NCBI GenBank assembly: GCA_963922875.1
Contig: CAWUJH010000002.1
Location: 597,030-661,029 of the forward strand
DNA: 64,000 bases
Source of the DNA: Ketobacter sp963922875
GTDB taxonomy: Bacteria > Pseudomonadota > Gammaproteobacteria > Pseudomonadales > Ketobacteraceae
Reading direction: 5' to 3'
Below the pieces are notes generated by a model. The model saw only the letters and a program-made list of their open reading frames with translations, was not told where the DNA came from and did no database searches. This document shows positions 1-8,882 of the stretch, piece after piece. How positions within the stretch are numbered: the first letter of the stretch is position 1; each line of letters opens with the position of its first letter. The position numbers and the translations under genes are program-made.

Positions 1-312
1 TATGAGAAAAAATCAGCAATCCATATGCCAATACGACGATATATCGATGTCGTTCAAATCAAATCGAAATCGGTGCAGATGTTGTAACTTTTGGTTTCGC
101 GTTGACAGAAGAGTAGAATTGGTATGCAAGCTGCTAAGCTACTCTCAGACAAAATGTATGGGGTGAAAATTGAGAAGTTCCGTTAAAACTACATCTATTG
201 CTTCGAATGATGTTTACAAAATCCGAATTTAGCAGTACTGCTCGCAATATTTGAATGCGTCACTTTGAATATCCTGTGGAACCTGTAAAAAGAAAGATAG
301 TTTTCGATCGTA

Positions 313-326
313 TTGATCTAGATCAA
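313..326. promoter_or_regulatory. FNR/Anr/Dnr-type palindrome
   Basis: TTGATCTAGATCAA is a perfect 14-base palindrome and matches the FNR-family consensus TTGAT-N4-ATCAA at every defined position. It is about 300 bases upstream of the first gene, too far to be an obvious activator site for it, so the target promoter is unclear. It may belong to a gene to the left of the window or to an unannotated transcript. The site is seen; its function is inferred. Confidence 0.45.
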
Positions 327-331
327 TTGAT

Positions 332-367
332 TGACCCCAACATTACATTTTTGTAATGTTGGGGTCA
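332..367. repeat. Perfect 15-bp hairpin
   Basis: TGACCCCAACATTAC at 332-346 pairs perfectly with 353-367 around the six-base loop ATTTTT. It begins six bases after the FNR-like palindrome. No T-run follows the stem, so it is not a textbook intrinsic terminator on the plus strand. An operator or an RNA-processing hairpin is equally possible. Confidence 0.55.
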
Positions 368-629
368 TCCAGATGTCAGCTCCGTTACACTAATATAGTC
401 AATTGATGATAAGAATCCATCATATAAAACGACTTCACCTATGTCACAATCAGAAGTGTAGAACTTGATTTTATAACCGGGCGTTCGTCATGATCATGTT
501 TGGCTTCTTATTGCAGGGCCTACGCTACCTACGTTGGCGATCAGTATCGTCGCCATATGGAATCTAAGCCTGGGTTTGTTCCAAAATTCACCACTGATAT
601 AGCAATTTCAACTTACTAAGGATACTTCC

Positions 630-1118
630 ATGAAAAATACAACGAAAAAAATGCTTTCCACTGTTTTTATTTCCACATTATTGGCGTCGCCAGTCTTCGC
701 GGAAAAAGGACATGAACATGCTGATAAAAACCAATCAATGGGTGGCGGCATGATGATGGGAATGATGAGTCACGACCAAATGATGGAAATGCATGAGCAT
801 ATGCAAAAGATGCATAGCATGATGGAAAAAATCCAATCTGAGACCGATCCCGAAAAACACCAGAAATTAATGGCTGAGCATATGCAGGCTATGCAGGAAG
901 GCATGCATATGATGAATAAAGACATGGGAATGAAAAGCGGCACAAAAAAATCTAGCCATAAAGGAGAAGGCATGCGAGAGAACATGGGTGACATGGACGT
1001 TATGAAGCGCATGGATATGATGGAAGAACGTATGGGCATGATGCAAATGATGATGGGACAGATGATGGAACATGAATCAGAAACAGAAAGGTCAGTCATG
1101 CCTAAATACAAAAAATAG
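630..1118 (+). CDS. Secreted Met/His-rich protein, probable periplasmic copper-binding protein
   Basis: A 162-residue protein with an N-terminal signal peptide (basic start, hydrophobic stretch, cleavage after about SPVFA at residue 24). The mature part is very rich in methionine and histidine, with runs such as GGGMMMGMM, MMEMHEHM and MGMMQMMMGQMM. Methionine clusters of this kind are typical of periplasmic Cu(I)-binding proteins of copper-resistance loci, and a copA/copB operon with a copper two-component system follows within 5 kb. The middle is predicted helical and could form coiled coils. No catalytic motif is visible. The start is ATG with TAAGGA eight bases upstream. It stands alone on its strand. 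Copper binding is inferred from composition and context. Confidence 0.75.
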   Translation: MKNTTKKMLSTVFISTLLASPVFAEKGHEHADKNQSMGGGMMMGMMSHDQMMEMHEHMQKMHSMMEKIQSETDPEKHQKLMAEHMQAMQEGMHMMNKDMGMKSGTKKSSHKGEGMRENMGDMDVMKRMDMMEERMGMMQMMMGQMMEHESETERSVMPKYKK

Positions 1119-1600
1119 ATTGTTCCATATTTTAGTGGAGGAGTTAGGCGCTGAGCGAAGATCGATTGGTTATCAAACTTGGAGATGATGAAATTCAGGT
1201 TTGAATCTCGCCTATGATGCATCGAAATTTGATTAACGGGTATTGATAAAGTACTGGCCTGATGCGGAACCGGAATCCAGAACAGAGTTAAAACATATCG
1301 TAAAACAGCTTCAACTCGACTTGAAGCGGAACAAGGTGTGAAAATTGCTCATCCAATAACTACGCTTCCAGTTATTGGATGAGCACAATAGTATGCAATC
1401 ATCTGTTTAAATTTTTGTGCTTGATACCGGTGGAGGTCTGTGAAATTTATTGGAACCCGTCAAGCACCGTTGCGGCCAGCTAATTGCTAAATTAGGAATC
1501 CAACATCGTCAACATGCACTGCCTAAAACCTTGTTAAGTGGTGAAACAACGTGTTGCTATCAAGAATCTCATCAGTGGTTTGGTGATACTGTCTGCGCGT
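1119..1600. other. Non-coding region with decayed coding remnants
   Basis: No intact gene is supported. Short open stretches on both strands are interrupted by stops and look like worn coding sequence, but I cannot assign a family. The only clear structure is the perfect hairpin at 1346-1385. Confidence 0.4.
1346..1385. repeat. Perfect 16-bp hairpin
   Basis: TGCTCATCCAATAACT at 1346-1361 is exactly complementary to 1370-1385, with loop ACGCTTCC. No poly-T follows, so a simple intrinsic terminator is not certain. It lies between the plus-strand Met-rich gene and the 3' end of the minus-strand copper operon, where a bidirectional terminator would be expected. A miniature-element origin is the alternative. 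Confidence 0.55.
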
Positions 1601-2176
1601 TTACAGTTTCCCTCTCGCTGTCAGGATCTGGTATTGATCCTCTGTCAATGATGGCAATCTCTGCAGAAATGCCACCATATTCCAAATGCGCTCGTCACTG
1701 TGCGTTGGTCCCCATGCCGGCATTCCCGACGCTTTGATCCCGTGTTTGATAATCCAAAACTGGCGTTGGATCGCAGTACCATCCCTATTGCCGCCCTTGT
1801 TTCCGTCGCTGCCAGATTCACTTCCATGGGTGTCTGCTATCGCGGCCAGATTCGGCGGCGATGGGTACAGACCAATGGTAAAATCGCTTTCTGATTTGCC
1901 CGGCTTGAGATGGCAGCCAGCACACATGTCGTTGTAGTCAGCACCGCCTGCCAGTAAACGATCAGAAGTATTCAAATTGTCTGGAATTTGAATATTGCTG
2001 GCAGCGCGGGCAATGGATCGCTCGCGCAGGGTTTCCAGCAGCCAGTAACTTAGTTTGTTATGAGGTTCGTCGGCACCAATGGGATAAAGACCGGAGTAGA
2101 TAAATACCCCACCGCCAACCAGACCAATAAATGCGGCAATAAGCAGGCTCTTGATAAACGCGGTAAGTGTTGGCAT
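1601..2176 (-). CDS. Membrane-anchored cytochrome c, copper operon
   Basis: A 191-residue protein with an N-terminal membrane segment (about residues 8-28) and one c-type haem motif CAGCH near residue 85, followed by KPG. A downstream methionine in the ASGMPAWG segment is a plausible sixth haem ligand, as in class I cytochromes c. It is the last gene of the minus-strand run copA-copB-small protein-cytochrome and starts 24 bases after the preceding gene ends. Similar cytochromes occur next to copA/copB in aquatic proteobacteria, where they may take electrons from copper oxidation by the multicopper oxidase. That role is inference. Confidence 0.8.
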   Translation of the reverse strand: MPTLTAFIKSLLIAAFIGLVGGGVFIYSGLYPIGADEPHNKLSYWLLETLRERSIARAASNIQIPDNLNTSDRLLAGGADYNDMCAGCHLKPGKSESDFTIGLYPSPPNLAAIADTHGSESGSDGNKGGNRDGTAIQRQFWIIKHGIKASGMPAWGPTHSDERIWNMVAFLQRLPSLTEDQYQILTARGKL

Positions 2177-2199
2177 ATCAGCTTCCTTTCTTTAAATCG

Positions 2200-2499
2200 T
2201 TAGTGCTTATGTTCAGAGTGTTGCTTGGCTGAACTGTCCTTATGCTTATTATCAGACGCGTCATCGTGGTTCATAGAATGACCGTCATCGCCGTGATGCA
2301 TATTCTCCATGCACTGTGTCATCATAGCTTGCATGACAGGATCATTCATATCCATCTTGCTGTGATCCATTCCTTCCATCGCGGAACAATTCGGGTTTTC
2401 TGCGTCTTTCATGTGCTCTTTGGGATCATGGGCTTGGGCCGAAAAAGCTATGCCCATGGCACTCAATACAAGTACAGGAGTTAGAAGTTTGAATTTCAT
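2200..2499 (-). CDS. Small secreted His/Met-rich protein
   Basis: A 99-residue protein with a clear signal peptide (cleavage after about SAQA, residue 23). The mature part holds many His and Met residues, two cysteines (NCSAMEG and TQCMEN) and a terminal His/Lys/Ser tail ending in SEHKH. It sits between copB and the cytochrome gene on the same strand, with short gaps, so it is most likely co-transcribed with copA. Composition points to a periplasmic copper buffer or chaperone. I do not recognise a named family. Confidence 0.75.
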   Translation of the reverse strand: MKFKLLTPVLVLSAMGIAFSAQAHDPKEHMKDAENPNCSAMEGMDHSKMDMNDPVMQAMMTQCMENMHHGDDGHSMNHDDASDNKHKDSSAKQHSEHKH

Positions 2500-2518
2500 G
2501 GTTAGTTTCCTTGTGTGA

Positions 2519-3364
2519 TTAAAACCAAAATTTCAGACCCGCGACGATCTGGGTATCAGAGCGGTCCTCAGCGGCGGCGCGACGATAATCCGCCGTATCG
2601 CCATAAGTGCTCGTCCATTCCACACCGATATAAGGAGCAAATTGACGGCTGAACTCATAGCGCAGACGTACACCCAACGCGAGATCCGACAAGCCGGAAC
2701 CAATACCATTGTCCGGATCATCCTTTCCGTACAGATTCAGCTCGGCGCGTGGTTGTAGAATCAGGCGTTGAGTTAACAACAATTCATATTCTGCTTCGGC
2801 AGAGAGTGCAGTGCGGCCGCCGTCACCGACATAGGCAGTGACATCCAGTTCAAACCAATAGGGTGCGAGCCCCTTTATGCCCAGTGCTAACCACTGGCGG
2901 TCTTTACCTTCTTCATATTGGTCAAATCGAACGCCAAGCTGGGTATCAAAATAGGCGGTTAGAGCATGGCTCCAGAGTAAATCGGTGGCGCTTTCCTCTA
3001 TGGTGCCATCTGCGATGTCGCCTTCCGCCTTAATGACTAACCGATCATAGGTAGTGCCATACCAGGCCTGGAGATCGTAAACCGTGGTTTCATTGTCTTC
3101 CTGGTATTCGAAGCGGTCGCCGATTACAGCCCAAAAGACATGTTCGTCAGCGAGCTTCAGTTGTCGCGGCCCCGATTGGGCATAGGGCCCTTCTGTCAGA
3201 GTGTAACCACCGGAGTAGGCGTGAGGGTCGCGAGCGTCGGCAGGTGCGCTGCCTCCTTGCATCTGCATCTCGCCATGATCCATTTGCGCCAAGGCGTAAT
3301 TGGTAAGCAAGCTGCCAGTTGATAGTGTCACCGCTGTGAACCAGTTTATTGTCTTCACTTTCAT
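2519..3364 (-). CDS. copB: Copper resistance protein B (outer-membrane)
   Basis: About 281 residues from the ATG at 3364. That ATG overlaps the copA stop as ATGA, which is why I prefer it to the longer frame starting at 3430. A signal peptide precedes a short Met/His segment (MDHGEMQMQGG). The rest, with alternating aromatic and polar strands, matches the CopB beta-barrel family: YDLQAWYG, the IEESATDLLWSHAL region, a GVRFDQYEEGKDRQW segment, and a terminal LKFWF that fits an outer-membrane barrel signature. CopB is thought to hold or pass copper at the outer membrane in the copABCD system. It is translationally coupled to copA. Confidence 0.92.
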   Translation of the reverse strand: MKVKTINWFTAVTLSTGSLLTNYALAQMDHGEMQMQGGSAPADARDPHAYSGGYTLTEGPYAQSGPRQLKLADEHVFWAVIGDRFEYQEDNETTVYDLQAWYGTTYDRLVIKAEGDIADGTIEESATDLLWSHALTAYFDTQLGVRFDQYEEGKDRQWLALGIKGLAPYWFELDVTAYVGDGGRTALSAEAEYELLLTQRLILQPRAELNLYGKDDPDNGIGSGLSDLALGVRLRYEFSRQFAPYIGVEWTSTYGDTADYRRAAAEDRSDTQIVAGLKFWF

Positions 3365-5136
3365 GACACGACCACCTCGCGAAACATGCCGGCATCCATA
3401 TGAAACAATAAATGGCAATGCCAAGCCCAACGGCCCAGGTCGTGCGGGGTGGTCAGGTAGCTGATACGCTGTGCCGGTTGCACTGGAATGGTATGGCGGC
3501 GTACTCGTAGCTCGCCCTGATCGGTCTCCAGTTCACTCCACATTCCGTGCAAATGCATAGGGTGGGTCATCATGGTGTCGTTTTGCAGAATAATTCTCAC
3601 GCGTTCATTATGTCGCAGTAAAACTGGCGTACTTTTGCCAAATTCAAGCCCATCGAACGACCAGCTGTAGCGTTCCATGTTGCCGGTTAGATGAAGCTCC
3701 AACTCCTTAACGGGTTCGCGATGGTCATCCAGAATGCCGTCGATCGATTTCAAATCTGCCAAAGTGAGTACGCGGTGGCCATGTGGGCGCAGTCCTTTTT
3801 CGCTTAAGTCACGCAGGCCGATGCCAGGATCGTCGAGGCTGGTACGGGGCATATCGACGCGCATATCCACGGCAGGGCCGTATTCTGTGCGAGCGTGACG
3901 AACGGTGGAGGAAGGTTTGGCCATACTCTGCATGTTATGACCGCTGTGCTGACTATGATCCATTGCCATGCTGCCGTGGCTATTGGAATGGTCCATGCCA
4001 CCCATCATATCGGCCATGGTCAGCCACTCCACCGGGTCAAGCTTAGGTATTGTTGCCGACAAACCTTGGCGTGTGGCCAGTGTGCCTAGAGCGTAGCCGC
4101 TGCGATCCATACTTTGAGCAAAGAGGGTGTAGGCGTCGTCCTGCGGTTTTACCAGCACATCGTAGGTTTCACCTGGGCCGAAACGGAATTCATCGATGGT
4201 TACCGGCTCCAAATCCTGACCGTCGGCCTGAATAACGGTCATTTTTAAGCCCGGAATGCGCACATCGTAAAAACTGTTGCTGGCGGCATTGATAAAACGC
4301 AGGCGTACGCGGTCTCCTTGGTTAAACAATCCAGTCCAATTACCGGCTGGGGCGGTGCCATTCATTAGGAACGTTATGGTTGCGGCGGACAAGTCAGCAA
4401 GGTCGGTGGGATTCATGCGCATCTGGTTCCACATCTGACGTTTTTTCAGTGCGGCTTGCAACCCCAAATTGGACACGTCCCGGGTAAAGTCAAAAAAGGT
4501 GGGCTGATTGTAATTGTAGAGATCACTCTGCACTTTCAGCTTGCCGAAGACATGCATGGGGTCTTCATCTGTCCAATCCGAGAGCTGGACTACATGATCC
4601 TGATCCACAGGGTGTCTTTCGCCGGTGCGAGGTTCGATAATCAGGGCACCATACATGCCGGTCATTTCCTGAAAGCCGGAATGGCTGTGATACCAGTAGG
4701 TGCCGCTTTGGTTCAGCTTAAAACGGTAGACAAAGGTTTCCCCTGGTGCGATTCCTTTGAAGCTGATGCCGGGTACACCGTCCATCTCATAGGGCAATAG
4801 GATGCCGTGCCAGTGGATTGAAGTTGCAACGGGCAGGCGATTGGTTACACGGATCGTTACCTCATCCCCTTCGCGCAAGCGAAGGGTTGGAGCTGGAATC
4901 GAGCCATTGATGGTCGTGGCCAGTCGAGTGACACCGGTAAAATTGACCAGCATCTCGGCGACGACCAGATCGATTTCACGGCCACTGATTACCGGCGTTG
5001 AGCTTAGTGAGGTCTGGCCTACAACTCCGGCCTTTAACCAAGCGGGAGTCGCTGCCAGTATACCGCCAACCGCCAAACCTTGGACAAACCGGCGTCGATT
5101 GATATTAGCTGGTATGAATTCTGATCTGCTTTTCAT
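3361..5136 (-). CDS. copA: Copper resistance multicopper oxidase CopA
   Basis: A 591-residue multicopper oxidase. The N-terminus has a Tat signal (NRRRFVQG, near residue 13), so it is exported folded to the periplasm. Three cupredoxin domains carry the four copper-ligand motifs HWHG, HSHSGFQ, HPMHLHG and HCHLLFH. A Met/His-rich insert (MMGGMDHSNSHGSMAMDH and after, about residues 375-405) is typical of the PcoA/CopA branch and probably binds extra Cu(I). Family function: oxidation of Cu(I) to less toxic Cu(II). It heads the minus-strand operon and is divergent from the response-regulator gene, with a CusR-like box between them. Confidence 0.95.
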   Translation of the reverse strand: MKSRSEFIPANINRRRFVQGLAVGGILAATPAWLKAGVVGQTSLSSTPVISGREIDLVVAEMLVNFTGVTRLATTINGSIPAPTLRLREGDEVTIRVTNRLPVATSIHWHGILLPYEMDGVPGISFKGIAPGETFVYRFKLNQSGTYWYHSHSGFQEMTGMYGALIIEPRTGERHPVDQDHVVQLSDWTDEDPMHVFGKLKVQSDLYNYNQPTFFDFTRDVSNLGLQAALKKRQMWNQMRMNPTDLADLSAATITFLMNGTAPAGNWTGLFNQGDRVRLRFINAASNSFYDVRIPGLKMTVIQADGQDLEPVTIDEFRFGPGETYDVLVKPQDDAYTLFAQSMDRSGYALGTLATRQGLSATIPKLDPVEWLTMADMMGGMDHSNSHGSMAMDHSQHSGHNMQSMAKPSSTVRHARTEYGPAVDMRVDMPRTSLDDPGIGLRDLSEKGLRPHGHRVLTLADLKSIDGILDDHREPVKELELHLTGNMERYSWSFDGLEFGKSTPVLLRHNERVRIILQNDTMMTHPMHLHGMWSELETDQGELRVRRHTIPVQPAQRISYLTTPHDLGRWAWHCHLLFHMDAGMFREVVVS

Positions 5137-5210
5137 CGAGCAATATTGCTCCCTATCGTTATCAATTGCTGTATACGGTAACGCGGGTGGCCTGTCACCA
5201 GCATGACTTC

Positions 5211-5232
5211 AAAATGACAAAGTTGTAATCTT
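5211..5232. promoter_or_regulatory. CusR/CopR-like box between copA and copR
   Basis: Half-sites AAAATGACAA (5211-5220) and TTGTAATCTT (5223-5232), separated by AG, match the known cusR/copR box (AAAATGACAA, two bases, TTGTCATTTT) in the whole left half and most of the right. It lies in the 174-base gap between divergent copA and the response regulator, 75-100 bases from either start. That placement fits phospho-CopR activation of both operons. Confidence 0.75.
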
Positions 5233-5310
5233 GACGTCATCTTCTTGTGGGTAAGCCAAAGTTAGGCTTCTTTATACAGACATTTTTGCAACGACGGAGC
5301 AGGGCGAACG

Positions 5311-6003
5311 ATGCGGCTATTAGTGGTCGAAGACGAAATCAAGACGGGCGATTATTTACAGCAGGGTCTGACCGAAGCCGGCTTTATGGTCACGCTTGCG
5401 CGTAATGGTCTCGATGGGCATCATTTGGCAATGACCGAGACGTTTGATTTGTTGGTACTGGATGTGATGCTACCGGATGTAGATGGCTGGCGCATCGTGC
5501 AGTCCATCCGTAAGGCGGGGCGTCACACGCCGGTACTCTTCCTGACGGCTCGTGACAGTGTCGATGATAGGGTCAAGGGGCTGGAACTGGGCGCCGACGA
5601 TTACCTGGTGAAACCCTTCGCCTTTGCCGAGTTATTGGCTCGCGTGCGAAACTTGGTACGTCGCAGCACCATACCCGTAATGACCGATCAGCTTCGCGTC
5701 GCGGACCTTATTTTAGATTTGCCTCGACACCGTGCCACTCGCGCGGGTCGCAAAATAAACCTAAGTCACAAAGAATTTTGTCTGTTGGAGTTGCTGGTTC
5801 GCCGCCAAGGTGAAGTGTTGCCTCGTTCGCTGATCGCCTCCCAGGTTTGGGATATGAATTTTGATTCCGACACCAACGTAATCGATGTGGCCATCCGTCG
5901 CCTACGGGCCAAGATTGATGATGATTTTGAAATTAAGTTGATTCATACGATAAGGGGTATGGGCTACAAGCTGGAGGTGGATGACGAGCATGATGCGCAA
6001 TAG
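5311..6003 (+). CDS. copR: Copper response regulator (OmpR family)
   Basis: A 230-residue OmpR/PhoB-type regulator. The receiver domain (1-115) has the acidic pocket VVEDE, the phospho-acceptor D51 in LVLDVMLPD, and K in LVKPFAF. The C-terminal winged helix (about 125-225) ends in the family signature VIDVAIRRLRAKID and IRGMGYKLE. The heavy-metal CusR/CopR branch is indicated by overall sequence and by its place divergent from copA. It overlaps the kinase gene by 23 bases, so the two are co-translated. It is expected to bind the box at 5211-5232. Confidence 0.92.
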   Translation: MRLLVVEDEIKTGDYLQQGLTEAGFMVTLARNGLDGHHLAMTETFDLLVLDVMLPDVDGWRIVQSIRKAGRHTPVLFLTARDSVDDRVKGLELGADDYLVKPFAFAELLARVRNLVRRSTIPVMTDQLRVADLILDLPRHRATRAGRKINLSHKEFCLLELLVRRQGEVLPRSLIASQVWDMNFDSDTNVIDVAIRRLRAKIDDDFEIKLIHTIRGMGYKLEVDDEHDAQ

Positions 6004-7399
6004 TGGTTTCGGAAAACACCCTCTATCGCTGACCATCCGGGTCATGACCTTTGTTGCCCTTGCTATCGGGCTGAGCCTTTTGGTGATCAGCTATTTGGTT
6101 GACAACGCTGTCGAACACCACTTCGCGGAACAGGATACCGATGAGTTGGTGTTCATGACAAAGGCTGTGAATCGTGCATTACGCGATGGGGGCGACCATT
6201 CCGCAAACTTGGCTGTTGCTTTGTCGCACGCAGTATCTGGGCATCACGGTGTCTACTTTCAGGTGTGGAATAAAGATAAGCGCCTAATATATGGGCCCTC
6301 GGCGGATGGTTTTACAAGCCCGATTGATAAGTTCGCCCCGCTAACCAGCATATCGGTGAATAACTTGTATTACTGGCAAGCAGAAGGAAAATCCTACCGG
6401 GGGATTATTACGAAAAACCAGGTAGGTGACCGCGAATACTACATCGTCACTGCCATTGACATGGATGCGCATATTCAGTTTTTGGAAAACTTTCGTCGCA
6501 GCTTGCTGTTCATCATGATACTTGCAGGTACAGTCACTCTGGTGGCTGCCTGGTATGGTGTGCATCAGGGGCATGCACCGCTACGCGATTTGAGTAAAAC
6601 CATGCGCGAGATACAGGCGGATCGCCTGGATGTCCGACTTGATCCCGACACTGTGCCTGGGGAACTTCAAAAGCTTGTCTCCTCATTCAATTTTATGCTT
6701 GGCCGGCTGGAAGACAGTTTTACTCGCTTGTCTCATTTCTCTGCGGACATTGCGCACGAGTTGCGTACCCCGCTGACCAATATCATCACCCAGACTCAGG
6801 TCGTGCTGGGAAAATCACGAAGCCTAGACGAATACCGCGAGCTGCACTATTCCAATTTGGAAGAGTTGGAGCGGCTGTCCAAGATGGTTAACGATATGCT
6901 CTGGCTGGCACAGAGCGAGCATGGGCTGGTTAAGCCGGCTCGAGAGCCGCTGGAGCTAACGCAGGAAGTGCGCGAGTTGTTTGATTTTTTCGAGGCATTG
7001 GCAGAGGAAAAGCACATTCGCTTAACGCTGGAGGGAAAGGCTCCGATGATAGAGGGAGACCGCGCGATGTTGCGATGCGCTCTCTCAAATCTGTTATCCA
7101 ATGCGATACGTTATTCACCAGAAGGAAGTACCGTGCGGGTACGCCTGGGTAGATTGGACTCCGGGGATGCTTTGGTGAGCGTACAAAATTCAGGTCCGAA
7201 AATACCCTCAATACACCTTCCCAGAATTTTTGACCGCTTCTACCGGGTCGATCCCTCACGCCAGCGCCAGAGTGAAGGTGCTGGATTAGGCTTGGCAATT
7301 GTTAAATCTATTGTGGAAGCACACGAAGGTGTCATCAACGCATCTTCTGACGATGGGGTAACGAGTTTCACAATTACTTTTCCTGTATCGCCTAGGTAG
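5981..7399 (+). CDS. copS: Heavy-metal sensor histidine kinase (CusS/CopS type)
   Basis: A 472-residue membrane kinase. Two membrane spans (about 18-40 and 168-188) flank a periplasmic sensor loop. A HAMP domain follows, then the HisKA box HFSADIAHELRTPLTN with H259, and HATPase motifs SNLLSNAIRYSPEG (N box), SGPKIP and GAGLGLAIVKSI (G boxes). The order and the HFSADIAHELRTP box are typical of the CusS/CopS heavy-metal sensor kinases. An upstream in-frame ATG pair (MTSMM) makes the exact start uncertain by a few codons. It presumably senses periplasmic Cu(I) and phosphorylates the adjacent regulator. Confidence 0.92.
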   Translation: MTSMMRNSGFGKHPLSLTIRVMTFVALAIGLSLLVISYLVDNAVEHHFAEQDTDELVFMTKAVNRALRDGGDHSANLAVALSHAVSGHHGVYFQVWNKDKRLIYGPSADGFTSPIDKFAPLTSISVNNLYYWQAEGKSYRGIITKNQVGDREYYIVTAIDMDAHIQFLENFRRSLLFIMILAGTVTLVAAWYGVHQGHAPLRDLSKTMREIQADRLDVRLDPDTVPGELQKLVSSFNFMLGRLEDSFTRLSHFSADIAHELRTPLTNIITQTQVVLGKSRSLDEYRELHYSNLEELERLSKMVNDMLWLAQSEHGLVKPAREPLELTQEVRELFDFFEALAEEKHIRLTLEGKAPMIEGDRAMLRCALSNLLSNAIRYSPEGSTVRVRLGRLDSGDALVSVQNSGPKIPSIHLPRIFDRFYRVDPSRQRQSEGAGLGLAIVKSIVEAHEGVINASSDDGVTSFTITFPVSPR

Positions 7400-7522
7400 A
7401 GTCGAGCTGGAAAACCTTGCCTGGTGCTTTTATAAGAAGCTAGGCTACGCAAGATAGGCTCTGTTACAATGACCGGCGGGGTCGTTTTATAAACGTAATG
7501 CCAACTTAGGTTAGTAGCAAGT

Positions 7523-8026
7523 ATGCAAAAAAGAGCGCTATCTTGGCTGTGGGGTGAGTTTAGGGAAATGTTGCCAGCAGTGGTTTTCTTTCTGGCAGCG
7601 TTCCATATGATTGCGCTAACCAAAGCGGTTGTACTTAGCGGTGCGGGAATATCTACGGTCGATGTATCTATGGCCACCGTCGCGGCTCTGCTGGTGGCTA
7701 AGGCGATTCTTATTGTCGACAAGCTCCCGCTTGCTAACCTATTTGATCGAATTCCATGGTGTAACGTTATTTGGCGAACACTGCTGTTTTACCTGGTTAC
7801 GCTGTTATTTCATCTCTTAGAGCGGATATCCAGTTATTATTTAAATCCCGGCCCCCAGACATTTGACCTATTGGAGATATTAGAATGGGTATCCTGGGCT
7901 CATTTTCTGGTAATACAAATGTGGCTGCTTGTTCTTATTCTTATGTTTACGTTGTTGCGTGAAACTTTTCAGCTCATTGGGCACGACCAGTTGATCCGTT
8001 TGCTAACTCAAAAGAGGCAAAAATGA
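7523..8026 (+). CDS. Small integral membrane protein of unknown function
   Basis: A 167-residue protein with four probable membrane spans (about residues 12-32, 44-62, 75-95 and 118-140) and short polar ends. No catalytic motif or family is recognisable. Its stop overlaps the start of the next gene (ATGA), so the two form a translationally coupled pair with an outer-membrane barrel. The pair lies 124 bases after the copper kinase gene. Confidence 0.6.
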   Translation: MQKRALSWLWGEFREMLPAVVFFLAAFHMIALTKAVVLSGAGISTVDVSMATVAALLVAKAILIVDKLPLANLFDRIPWCNVIWRTLLFYLVTLLFHLLERISSYYLNPGPQTFDLLEILEWVSWAHFLVIQMWLLVLILMFTLLRETFQLIGHDQLIRLLTQKRQK

Positions 8027-8865
8027 ATTTAAAAAATGGGATTACAGGAGGGTTGTTACTATTAATAGCACCGCTGACCAATGCACAGGGGGATGGTCGA
8101 GCAATGGCGGAAAAGGTCTATATCTCTCTCGGAGGGTATAGCGTGTTTCGAGCGGATTCAACCGTGTCGGTCGTTGAGAGGAATCTAGGTGCTGGTGTCG
8201 CACTGAGCCCAACGGATACGCTGGGTTTAGATATGGAGACCACCGTTTTAAAGCTGGATGCTCACTATAGAATAAACTCCACCAGCCAAATCGCAGCTTC
8301 CTGGTATCGTTTCGATACGGATTCCACCAAGACTCTGAGAACCTCAGTTGACTGGGTTGACGCTGACGGCAACCAGATCACCATTGATGCTGGCAGCGAG
8401 ATTTCCAGCTCGATGCTCTACGATATTTTTAAAGTTGGGTATTATTGGTCGTTTCACCATACGGACAAAGTCGAGCTCACTTTTGGTGGGGGGTTCCACA
8501 TCTCCAAATTTGAAATCGACCTGGATGTAAAAACCGACGCAACTGGTAATCCCACCTCTCAGGAAACCCGTCGAGTTGCGCAAACGGTTCCGCTTCCGAC
8601 TTTGGGGATAGGGCTTAACTACAGAATCAACCCTTCATTGTACTGGTTTCTCCGGGCAGAAGGTTTTTACATGAAGTACGATGACTGGGATGGATCCTAT
8701 TCCGAAACCCAGCTCGGCATTGAGTATGCCATTATGGATAATCTTGGCATCGGAGTCGCTTTGGCAAGTGATAGTTTGAGCGCTTCTGAAACGACCTCTG
8801 CCTACAAGTTCGAATATGACAATAAGCTCAATGGTATAAACCTGTTTGTATCCTGGTTTATGTAG
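8023..8865 (+). CDS. Outer-membrane beta-barrel protein
   Basis: A 280-residue protein with a signal peptide (cleavage after about LTNAQG, residue 25) and regularly spaced amphipathic strands rich in Tyr, Gly and Ser. It ends in an aromatic residue pair region (LFVSWFM). The segments LKLDAHYRIN, FKVGYYWSFHH and GIGLNYRINPSLYWFLRAEGF resemble small outer-membrane barrels of the OmpW/OmpA-barrel kind. It is translationally coupled to the membrane protein upstream. Its cargo or role is unknown. Confidence 0.65.
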   Translation: MNLKNGITGGLLLLIAPLTNAQGDGRAMAEKVYISLGGYSVFRADSTVSVVERNLGAGVALSPTDTLGLDMETTVLKLDAHYRINSTSQIAASWYRFDTDSTKTLRTSVDWVDADGNQITIDAGSEISSSMLYDIFKVGYYWSFHHTDKVELTFGGGFHISKFEIDLDVKTDATGNPTSQETRRVAQTVPLPTLGIGLNYRINPSLYWFLRAEGFYMKYDDWDGSYSETQLGIEYAIMDNLGIGVALASDSLSASETTSAYKFEYDNKLNGINLFVSWFM

Positions 8866-8882
8866 CTCAAAATCATAGTTGA

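Larger units (their letters stand above)
1..629. other. Leading non-coding region
   Basis: I see no convincing gene here. The notable elements are an FNR-type palindrome at 313-326 and a perfect hairpin at 332-367, annotated separately. A short open frame on the plus strand ends at a TAA at 617-619 and looks like the tail of a decayed gene, but it has no start or family that I recognise. The last 15 bases before 630 hold the ribosome-binding region (TAAGGA) of the next gene. Confidence 0.5.

Noticed and set aside
491..619. Short plus-strand frame upstream of the Met-rich gene
   Set aside because: No start codon with ribosome-binding site and no family that I can name; possibly a decayed tail.
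1450..1737. Plus-strand frame antisense to the cytochrome c gene
   Set aside because: Its second half lies over a well-supported cytochrome c gene and it has no start signal.
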